From NCBI GenBank assembly GCA_016215705.1, contig JACRIR010000139.1, positions 1 through 26,029 on the forward strand: DNA of 26,029 bases. The letters run 5' to 3'. Of the stretch, positions 14,626 to 20,641 are shown in pieces. How positions within the stretch are numbered: position 1 is the stretch's first letter; the number at the start of each line of letters is the position of its first letter. A program made the position numbers and the translations under genes. The notes beneath the pieces are model-generated. The model worked only from the letters and a program-made list of their open reading frames with translations, was not told where the DNA came from and made no database searches. The DNA is from Candidatus Poribacteria bacterium. GTDB taxonomy: Bacteria > Abyssobacteria > SURF-5.

Positions 14626-15321
14626 TTAGGCCTTGAGCCCTTGCACGAGAATCGAGACGAGATCGGGCAATGCCTCGGACTTACTGAAGAGCCGGCGCTT
14701 GCCCATCAGTTGTTTGTAACCGAACCATGCGAGCGCTTCCATCATGAAGCGGGCGGTCGCCGCCACCGAATGCAAAGGGCGAATGGCGCCCTGCTTGATC
14801 CGAAGGGTTGCGTATTCCTCCAATTGATTCAATACCCGCCTGCGCGCGTACTTGTCGTAAAGCTCGCCCAATTCCGGAAATTCGAGAAGCGATTTCTCAA
14901 GAATGACAATCTGGACCCGGTTCCTTTCGGTGATGTCCCACAATTCCTCCACAATTGCGGCAAGTTCCTTTCCCACGTCGATCCGCCCCGGCTGAGCTTC
15001 CAAACAATCCTGCACGCTCTCCAGCCGGCTGTTAGCCTTCAGCCTTTTTTTCAGGAGCGCAAGAAGTGTTTTTTCGCTCAATGAGGCGACCGTCTCGGGC
15101 GGCGGCAGCAGACCGCCCCCATCCGGCATCCCGGTTTCGAGCACATATTGAAACAAGTGTGCCTTGCTCTTGAAGTAGTAATAAAGCGTCGCTTTCGAGA
15201 CCTCCGCCTCTTCGGCGATCTCATCCATTTGCGTGAGTCTGTACCCTTTGTGGCTGAATACTCTGATCGCCGCGCGCACAATGTCGGGTATCCGGTTTTC
15301 CGGCATCACTCTCGGTGACAT
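14626..15321 (-). CDS. TetR-family transcriptional regulator
   Basis: A 231-residue TetR repressor. The N-terminal DNA-binding domain spans about residues 10-57, with the helix-turn-helix TQMDEIAEEAEVSKATLYYYF, the family hallmark, and then KSKAHLFQYVLE. The remainder is an alpha-helical ligand domain. Residues from 120 on (IVEELWDITERNRVQIVILEKSLLEFPELGELYDKYA) are typical of members that bind acyl-CoA or hydrophobic ligands, though the ligand cannot be read from sequence. The start at 15321 has AGGAGGAG ten bases upstream. The gene is preceded by an inverted repeat and a consensus promoter, indicating autoregulation. It is the first gene of the minus-strand run that includes the acyltransferase and the dehydratases. 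Confidence 0.92.
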   Translation of the reverse strand: MSPRVMPENRIPDIVRAAIRVFSHKGYRLTQMDEIAEEAEVSKATLYYYFKSKAHLFQYVLETGMPDGGGLLPPPETVASLSEKTLLALLKKRLKANSRLESVQDCLEAQPGRIDVGKELAAIVEELWDITERNRVQIVILEKSLLEFPELGELYDKYARRRVLNQLEEYATLRIKQGAIRPLHSVAATARFMMEALAWFGYKQLMGKRRLFSKSEALPDLVSILVQGLKA

Positions 15322-15351
15322 ACCAGCCTCTCCTCCTCAATATCGCATATT

Positions 15352-15374
15352 TAACTTACCAACTGGGTTAGTTA
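15352..15374. promoter_or_regulatory. TetR-type operator
   Basis: TAACTTACC-aactg-GGTTAGTTA: nine-base half sites with one mismatch and a five-base centre. It sits just downstream of the -10 box of the tetR promoter, around the predicted start of transcription. This is a classic autorepression layout. That the adjacent regulator binds it is inferred. Confidence 0.7.
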
Positions 15375-15379
15375 TTTAT

Positions 15380-15408
15380 ATTATACCGTCGGCCCCGCGC
15401 CTTGTCAA
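15380..15408 (-). promoter_or_regulatory. Consensus sigma70 promoter of tetR
   Basis: On the minus strand TTGACA (15403-15408), a 17-base spacer, and TATAAT (15380-15385). Both hexamers and the spacing are perfect. Transcription would begin near 15373, inside the operator. Confidence 0.88.
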
Positions 15409-15821
15409 GTGGAAAATGCGAGGAAGAAACAAAAGAAGCATATTCTTGACCGCCGATGAACGCCGGCGCACTCGGATAGATGAAGACGAAAGGAACCGCG
15501 CGAAGCGCGCGGGGTTCCGGGTTTCGGGTTTACGGAAACCTCTTTTTCATAAACAGCAAAAGGAGAAAAGGCTTGCACAAATCATTAACCGCAGAAGACG
15601 CTGAGGACATTGGCTTTCTACCGTTTTCCTCCGCGTCCTCTGCGGTTCAGGCTTCTTGTTTTGGACAGCAGTGAATTCTTGTCGTGGAATTCGTGTTTCA
15701 AATCTTCTTCTCTTAATTCGCGCGATTCGTCTCGCGCCTTGCGTCCCGCGTTTCGCGGGATGATACTCGTGTTCCCAAGGTTTCTTCTTCTTTTTGCTTA
15801 TGGCTGCGCTGTGGTCAGATG
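15409..15821. other. Intergenic stretch with hairpins, no gene seen
   Basis: No supported coding region. It contains GGAACC-GCGCG-aag-CGCGC-gGGTTCC-like hairpin bases at 15492-15518. A 21-base-arm hairpin is at 15587-15647. ATTCG(T)-type repeat words run at about 15676-15735, like those at 14440-14480. Open frames here translate repeats and lack ribosome sites. Confidence 0.55.
15587..15647. repeat. Hairpin repeat with 21-base arms
   Basis: Arms 15587-15607 and 15627-15647 match at 19 of 21 positions when one is reverse-complemented; they begin AACCGCAGA and end TCTGCGGTT. A related single arm (CTTCTCTGCGTCCTCCGCGG) is at about 9450-9469. It looks like a small non-coding mobile or REP-like unit. 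Confidence 0.75.
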
Positions 15822-17615
15822 TCAGTTTTCGTCTGGGATGACGGGCAAAACCAGGTGCGACGGATGCGCCGCGTCGTGGTAGATGGTCTGGTCGGCTTTA
15901 ACGATGTTCGCGTTCATGCCTATGGGATCGGCCGTATTCAGGTTTCGGCCGAATTCGGGGAAGTTTGAGCTGCTCACTTCGAGGCGAATGCGGTGACCCT
16001 TCTTGAAGACGTTGCTTGTCGAGCCGACATTTATGTCGAATTTGTAGACTGTTCCCGCTTCAAGAAAGGAAGGCTCCGCAAATGACTGTCGGTAACGAGC
16101 GCGAATCATCGCGGCGCGCAAGATTATGGCTTTTCCATCGGGATACACGTCCACCAGTTTTCCGGAGAAATCAGTATCGGGAGCGGATGAGGAGGCGTAG
16201 AGGGTGAGTGTGATCGGGCCTGTAACTTCCATATCTTTTTCGAGGGCGGGGGTTGAGTAGACCAGCACGTCGTCGCGCGCCTCGACCGCACGCTGGTCGG
16301 CGGGTCCGGCGACAGCGTTCCCGTAGATCGATGTTCCGCCGACGGATGGGACGGGGTTTTCGGGATCGTAGGTGAAACGGTCCGGTGGCTCGGTTTCCGG
16401 CGAGTTCGCGCTCAACATGCCGTCACCCTGCGCCGTGTTTGCTTTGCCGCCGCCGTGCAGATAGAAATCAATGAAGCGAGTCCTCTTGAGCGGCCACTCG
16501 TTTTCCGTCCTCCACTCGTTCTTGCCCATGACGAAGATTCTGATTGGGCCCTCGTCCAGGATTCCGTTGTTCTCGCCTTTCAGCCAGTAATTGTACCAAC
16601 GCAGCAGTGTCTTAATCTGCTGCATGAAATCGGCTCCCTTGCCGAAATCGACGCCGTCGAATTCTGAATGCGCCTGATGCGTCCACGGGCCTATGATTAT
16701 TTGACTCTTGCGGGCTTCGTCGCTTCCCCCGAGGGTCCGCATCCGATTGTAATCATCGAGCATCAATTCAAGATAGTAGTCGTACCAGCCGTCGATAAGT
16801 AGCGCGGGCGCCTTGATTGTTTCTACCTTGTCATCGACCCGTATTTGATCCCAGAATGCGTCCGGCGTTGGATGCCGTATCCAGTCATTGTAGGGAGAAA
16901 TGTCGACGCCCATGGCGTCGTCGGCCTCGATCATCGGCAGATGGCGAACGGCCTTGTCGATATCGATACCTTCGAGGCTGCGGTTTGTCTTGCATGTGTT
17001 GCCGTAATGCCAGAACAGGACATCGTTGTAGCGATAGATTCCGTTGTACGCCCACCTCGGGTATGGATTCTGGCTCGTCACAATCGGGACCATGGTTTTC
17101 AAATACTCACTTTGGTATGGCGCAGCGAGCCATTGCGTCGAACCAAAATACGAGAAGCCATAGGTTCCGATTTTTCCGGAGGACCAACTCTGGCGGCCGG
17201 CCCACTCGAACGTGTCGTGGCCGTCGCGGCCTTCATTCACGTACGGGTAGTATTCTCCTTCTGAGGCGTACTTGCCGCGCACGTCCTGAATGAGGCAAAC
17301 GAATCCCTGGCTTGCAAAGAGTCTTCCGGCAAACTCGTATTTATGTTGGGGATTGCCCTTGCCGTAAGGGGTTCTCACGACAATCGCGGGGTATCTTCCG
17401 GGGGTTCTCGGATGATAGATGTCAGCCGCGAGCCTGACACCGTCGCTCATGGGAATCATCACGTCTTTATCTGCGGTCACCGAATACTCAGGCTGCGGGA
17501 CATCGAGATAGAACGCGGCGACGCGCAATTTGGCCGTTTGGCACGACAGACTGCACGCCAGCGAAATCAAGAGACAAGCGGTCAGGGCAGTTCGCGAGTA
17601 TCCGGCCAGCTTCAT
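15822..17615 (-). CDS. CocE/NonD family hydrolase (X-Pro dipeptidyl-peptidase-like), exported
   Basis: A 597-residue serine hydrolase. The N-terminal 25 residues (KLAGYSRTALTACLLISLAC) look like a signal peptide. The cysteines near its end do not fit a strict lipobox. The alpha/beta-hydrolase domain runs to about residue 350. It includes VRTPYGKG, the oxyanion-side DVRGKYAS and the nucleophile elbow GTYGFSYFGS with Ser155. IDGWYDYY follows with the likely Asp, and GPWTHQAHSEF with the likely His. The C-terminal jelly-roll domain (VTGPITLTLYASSSAPDTDF to KGHRIRLEVSSSNFPEF) is that of cocaine esterase and X-prolyl peptidases. It should hydrolyse esters, amides or N-acyl bonds outside the cytoplasm; the substrate is unknown. 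GGAG is 8 bases upstream. It follows ridA by 27 bases. Confidence 0.9.
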   Translation of the reverse strand: MKLAGYSRTALTACLLISLACSLSCQTAKLRVAAFYLDVPQPEYSVTADKDVMIPMSDGVRLAADIYHPRTPGRYPAIVVRTPYGKGNPQHKYEFAGRLFASQGFVCLIQDVRGKYASEGEYYPYVNEGRDGHDTFEWAGRQSWSSGKIGTYGFSYFGSTQWLAAPYQSEYLKTMVPIVTSQNPYPRWAYNGIYRYNDVLFWHYGNTCKTNRSLEGIDIDKAVRHLPMIEADDAMGVDISPYNDWIRHPTPDAFWDQIRVDDKVETIKAPALLIDGWYDYYLELMLDDYNRMRTLGGSDEARKSQIIIGPWTHQAHSEFDGVDFGKGADFMQQIKTLLRWYNYWLKGENNGILDEGPIRIFVMGKNEWRTENEWPLKRTRFIDFYLHGGGKANTAQGDGMLSANSPETEPPDRFTYDPENPVPSVGGTSIYGNAVAGPADQRAVEARDDVLVYSTPALEKDMEVTGPITLTLYASSSAPDTDFSGKLVDVYPDGKAIILRAAMIRARYRQSFAEPSFLEAGTVYKFDINVGSTSNVFKKGHRIRLEVSSSNFPEFGRNLNTADPIGMNANIVKADQTIYHDAAHPSHLVLPVIPDEN

Positions 17616-17642
17616 TAATGAATCTCCGGTTGGGTTTATGGT

Positions 17643-18032
17643 TTAGGGTTCAGGGTTGAACGCGACCATTTCGACTTCTATGCCGACTTCCTTCGGCAGG
17701 CGAGCAACCTGGACGGTGCTGCGCGCCGGAGGTTCGGATGGGAAGAACCTGGAATAGACGCCGTTTATCTTCGGAAAATCGTCCATGTTCGCGATGAAGA
17801 GAGACACTTTGACCACGTGGCGGAGTGTTGCTCCTGCGGCCTCGAGCACTCGCTTCGAATTCGTGAGAACCAATTCAGTTTGCTCTTCGATCGTTCCGAG
17901 GACCAGTTGATTTGTCGCCGGATCAATGGGTATTTGGCCAGAGAGGTATATCCAGCCTCCCGCTTTGATTGCTTGCGAGTACGGCCCCACTGGCTTCGGG
18001 GCTTTTTCGGTAAGAACAATCTGTTTGTTCAT
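17643..18032 (-). CDS. ridA: RidA-family enamine/imine deaminase
   Basis: A 129-residue member of the YjgF/YER057c/UK114 family, a cytosolic trimer that hydrolyses reactive enamines and imines made by PLP enzymes. The family signatures are clear: KPVGPYSQAI (14-22), YLSGQIPIDP, VVKVSLFIANMDDF, and PARSTVQVARLP with the catalytic Arg104, ending EVEMVAF with Glu121. The length is typical. AGAGGAA precedes the ATG at 18032. The next gene on the strand, the CocE-type hydrolase, begins 27 bases after its stop, so the two are probably cotranscribed. Its upstream region contains the 29-bp repeat array, so any transcript from aroA would carry the array in its spacer. Confidence 0.95.
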   Translation of the reverse strand: MNKQIVLTEKAPKPVGPYSQAIKAGGWIYLSGQIPIDPATNQLVLGTIEEQTELVLTNSKRVLEAAGATLRHVVKVSLFIANMDDFPKINGVYSRFFPSEPPARSTVQVARLPKEVGIEVEMVAFNPEP

Positions 18033-18091
18033 CGTAAGTTCCTCTCGTCATGATGAGCGCGCGCCCTCGTGATGTGTGAGGTTTGAAGCGC

Positions 18092-18278
18092 GCTTGTTGC
18101 GGGCCACGATGCCACATGATGTTTATTCGGGGACACGATGCCGCATCTCGTTTATTCGGGGACACGATGCGCCATCTCGTTTATTCGGGGACACGATGCC
18201 GCATCTCGTTTATTCGGGGACACGATGCGCCATCTCGTTTATTCGGGGACACGATGCCGCATCGTGTCCCCGAATAAA
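18092..18278. repeat. 29-bp tandem array of half-palindromes
   Basis: Four 29-bp units at 18121-18149, 18150-18178, 18179-18207 and 18208-18236. Each begins GTTTATTCGGGGACACGATG, then a triplet, then CATCTC. The triplet alternates CCG, CGC, CCG, CGC, so bases 18121-18178 are exactly repeated as 18179-18236. A fifth unit (18237 on) opens into the complete 41-bp palindrome at 18238-18278. A decayed unit in the same register (20 of 29 bases) is at 18092-18120. It is not a CRISPR: units abut with no spacers. Confidence 0.95.
18238..18278. repeat. 41-bp perfect palindrome closing the array
   Basis: Nineteen-base arms around CCG, the same arms as at 1821-1861. It starts 10 bases beyond the aroA stop codon on the minus strand, so in the aroA transcript it forms a 19-bp hairpin that could stabilise the 3' end or attenuate readthrough into ridA. 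Confidence 0.95.
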
Positions 18279-18288
18279 CATGGCTTCC

Positions 18289-19641
18289 CTAAGAGATTGC
18301 GACTTTCCGCAGCAGCTCAAAGAAATCGGGAAACGAGGTTGACACACATGCCGTGTCATTGATCGTCACCGGTCCGTTGGCGACAAGCGCAGAGATCGCC
18401 ATTGCCATGGCGGTACGATGGTCCCCGAAACTCTCGACGGTTCCTCCCTTGAGGCGCTGGGGTCCGGTGATTATCAATCCGTCGGGCCTTTCTTCGATGC
18501 GTGCTCCCAGGACCGCAAGGTTTTTCGCAAGCGCGCTCAGGCGGTCGGTCTCCTTGACCCGCAGTTCGCCGGCGCCCTCGATAACGGTCGTGCCCTCCGC
18601 CCGCAGCGCGAGCACGGCGATTATGGGAACCTCGTCGATAAGCCTCGGAATATCGCGCGCGCCGATATGCGCGGCCTTCAGCGTTTTCGCTCCCTGTATA
18701 AGCACGTCATTCGAAGGCTCATTCAAACCGTAGTCGGGAATATCCACGCCGGACATCGGCGTTCCCATTTGCTCGAGCACGTCCAGGAATCCTGACCGCG
18801 TCCGATTCAAACCTACGTCGCGCAGGAGCAACTCCGAGCCGGGAAGCAGCGCCGCCGCTGCCATAAAGAAAGCAGCGGATGAGATGTCGCCGGGGACAAT
18901 GATTTCTGCGCCGTGAAGCGGCACAGGCCCCGTCACTGCCACGGTCAATTCCTTCACGTCAAGCGTAGCGCCGAGACGATGGAGCATGCGTTCGGTGTGA
19001 TCCCTCGACTTATATGGCTCGCGCACAACCGTCTTTCCGTTGCAGTAGAGGCCTGCGAGCAAAATGGCTGACTTGACCTGCGCGCTTGCGATCGGTGAGT
19101 CGTAAACAATCGGCTTCAGAGAGGCTTGGCCTGACGAGACACCCTCCGGTGAAACACCGTTGATCTCAATCGGCGCGTATCTGTCCCCCTCTTGTCCCCG
19201 AAGTTGCGCTCCCATTTGTCTGAGCGGTTGGATAACCCGGCCCATCGGCCGCCTTCGGAGGTATTGATCTCCGGTGAGGCGAGACGGAAACTTCTGTGCC
19301 GCGAGCAGTCCCATCATCAGCCGCATGGTCGTGCCCGAGTTGCCGCAATCGATTGTCTCCGACGGCGGCTTCAGTCCGTGGAGACCAACCCCTTCAATCT
19401 CCAATTCACCCGGCCCTTTTTCTTCGATACCGACACCGAGGAGCCGCATCGCATTCAGCGTCGAGACGCAGTCTCCAGCGTCGAGGAAGTTCTTGACCTC
19501 CACGCGACCTTCAGCTATCGAACCGATAAGAACCGCTCTGTGTGAGATAGACTTGTCGGGCGGGACTTTCAGGTCGCCCTGAATGAAGCGAGCCGGATAG
19601 ACGGTCTCAGAGAAAAGGGGGTCATTTTCGGGGATTGACAA
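18289..19641 (-). CDS. aroA: 3-phosphoshikimate 1-carboxyvinyltransferase (EPSP synthase)
   Basis: A 450-residue shikimate-pathway enzyme joining shikimate-3-phosphate and PEP. Motifs in order: VPPDKSISHRAVL (K30), CGNSGTTMRLMMGLL, LRRRPMGRVIQPLRQMGA, SPIASAQVKSAILLAGL, KSRDHTERML, GLNRTRSGFLDVL, IPRLIDEVPIIAVLA, GELRVKETDRL and FGDHRTAMAMAI. SAQxK, RDHTE and NxTR together match the class II (CP4-like) group, known for low glyphosate sensitivity; that is family inference. No in-frame ATG precedes the conserved region. I favour TTG 19641 (GGAG upstream). TTG 19698 lies within a repeat and would add 19 odd residues. No other aro genes adjoin. Confidence 0.95.
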   Translation of the reverse strand: MSIPENDPLFSETVYPARFIQGDLKVPPDKSISHRAVLIGSIAEGRVEVKNFLDAGDCVSTLNAMRLLGVGIEEKGPGELEIEGVGLHGLKPPSETIDCGNSGTTMRLMMGLLAAQKFPSRLTGDQYLRRRPMGRVIQPLRQMGAQLRGQEGDRYAPIEINGVSPEGVSSGQASLKPIVYDSPIASAQVKSAILLAGLYCNGKTVVREPYKSRDHTERMLHRLGATLDVKELTVAVTGPVPLHGAEIIVPGDISSAAFFMAAAALLPGSELLLRDVGLNRTRSGFLDVLEQMGTPMSGVDIPDYGLNEPSNDVLIQGAKTLKAAHIGARDIPRLIDEVPIIAVLALRAEGTTVIEGAGELRVKETDRLSALAKNLAVLGARIEERPDGLIITGPQRLKGGTVESFGDHRTAMAMAISALVANGPVTINDTACVSTSFPDFFELLRKVAIS

Positions 19642-19686
19642 AGTCTCATTTTCTCCGGGTCTGGTCGCGTTTCTTGATTCATGCGT

Positions 19687-19797
19687 GTAGGGGCGCAATT
19701 CATTGCGCCCGTGTGATTAGTGTGCGTTAGGTTCGTGCACGTAATCACGACATGAATTCACAATTTCAAACGTGAGTAGTACAAGGTTCGCCCCTAC
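19687..19797. repeat. 111-bp element with GTAGGGGCG inverted ends
   Basis: GTAGGGGCG (19687-19695) and CGCCCCTAC (19789-19797) are exact inverted termini. Inside are a GGGCGCAAT-TC-ATTGCGCCC hairpin (19691-19710) and a GTGATTA...TAATCAC pair. No coding capacity. It fills most of the aroA upstream gap and looks like a small non-autonomous element related to 4033-4085 and 6057-6085. Confidence 0.65.
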
Positions 19798-19824
19798 GGA
19801 CGGCTGCAGATTACAAGCTTATTC

Positions 19825-20232
19825 TTATGCCTGCTGATGAAGCGCTTTCAGCTTTGCCACTTTGTTTTGGATTCGTTCGTACCGCTTGTCTTTAGGATGG
19901 TCCAACAGGAAAGTCTCGTACAACTCAATCGCCTTGTCGTACTTGCCGAGTTTCTCGTAGCAGACGGCGCGCCTGAACTCGGCGTCGATCGCAGCGGGTT
20001 CATACGGGAAGTCCTTGAGGTTTCGTTCAATAATATCTATGGCGAGATTATAGCGAAACGTGAGATACGCGGAAGTCCCGAGCAAGTAGCAGACCTTCGG
20101 GGTGGCGGTAAGCTTGGGGTTCTTGACGCGGAAAAAATCTTCTGCCCGTAAGATGCCCTGCGTGTTGCATCCCATATAGACGACAAACGCGACTAAGAGA
20201 ATGAACAGAATCTTTTTCCATTGGCTGAACAT
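19825..20232 (-). CDS. Membrane-anchored TPR protein
   Basis: A 135-residue protein. Residues 6-21 are a hydrophobic signal/anchor (KILFILLVAFVVYMGC). The Cys22 context does not fit a strict lipobox. Two tetratricopeptide-like helix pairs follow: KVCYLLGTSAYLTFRYNLAIDIIERN, and AEFRRAVCYEKLGKYDKAIELYETFL, the latter a very clear TPR. It probably acts as a periplasmic or membrane-side scaffold; the partner is unknown. AGGGAGAAG precedes the ATG. The gene starts 18 bases after the stop of the zinc-finger membrane protein, so the two form a pair that may work together. No sign of truncation. Confidence 0.75.
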   Translation of the reverse strand: MFSQWKKILFILLVAFVVYMGCNTQGILRAEDFFRVKNPKLTATPKVCYLLGTSAYLTFRYNLAIDIIERNLKDFPYEPAAIDAEFRRAVCYEKLGKYDKAIELYETFLLDHPKDKRYERIQNKVAKLKALHQQA

Positions 20233-20250
20233 GGTCTTCTCCCTTGTTTT

Positions 20251-20583
20251 TTAAGGAATCAGCTTCCGTATCAGGTCGATGATGTCGCCGACACTGCGCA
20301 CTTTCTCGACCACGAGCACATAGTAGAGGACGACGATTATGATCGCGGGAACAAGGAATCTTCCCACAAGCTTGCCAATCGAGAGGCCCGGTTTGCGCGC
20401 TTCATCCAGTTTCTGGACGCGGTCCTGAAAGGCGTTCATTTTCTGGTAGCATTCGTCACTGCAGTAAATGCCGCCGGTCATTTTCTTCGCGCACCTCTCG
20501 CAAAGGGGTTTGTGGCATTGCTTGCATCTGGCTATTGCGGTGCGGTCGGGGTGATTCAGACATCTGGCGGGAGCTTGAGCCAT
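20251..20583 (-). CDS. B-box-type zinc-finger membrane protein
   Basis: A 110-residue protein. The N-terminal zinc domain has paired ligands C8-x2-H11, C20-x2-C23, C28-x2-C31 and C41-x3-C45, giving the B-box-like pattern CLNHPDRTAIARCKQCHKPL. A short charged helix (49-65) follows, then a single membrane span (about 76-92, FLVPAIIIVVLYYVLVV) and a 17-residue amphipathic tail. The zinc domain therefore faces the cytoplasm or binds a partner there. AGGAGG precedes ATG 20583. It lies 58 bases after thrS and 18 bases before the TPR gene. The function of such bacterial B-box/transmembrane proteins is not established. Confidence 0.8.
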   Translation of the reverse strand: MAQAPARCLNHPDRTAIARCKQCHKPLCERCAKKMTGGIYCSDECYQKMNAFQDRVQKLDEARKPGLSIGKLVGRFLVPAIIIVVLYYVLVVEKVRSVGDIIDLIRKLIP

Positions 20584-20641
20584 GCACGCCTCCTTTCCGG
20601 GCCACCGTCATTCGGCGCGTCAACGGCAAACAAAGGCCCAC

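Noticed and set aside
15409-15821. Short plus-strand genes in the gap beside tetR
   Set aside because: The frames translate repeat hairpins, lack ribosome sites and overlap each other.
18092-18278. CRISPR array
   Set aside because: The 29-bp units are directly adjacent with no spacers and no cas genes nearby. The units are arms of a palindrome found elsewhere singly.
18076-18342. Plus-strand open frames across the array encoding a repetitive peptide (SGTRC/FIRGHDA-like)
   Set aside because: The 29-bp unit has no stop in any plus frame, so all three frames stay open by chance. There is no ribosome site, and the frame runs into the aroA gene on the other strand.
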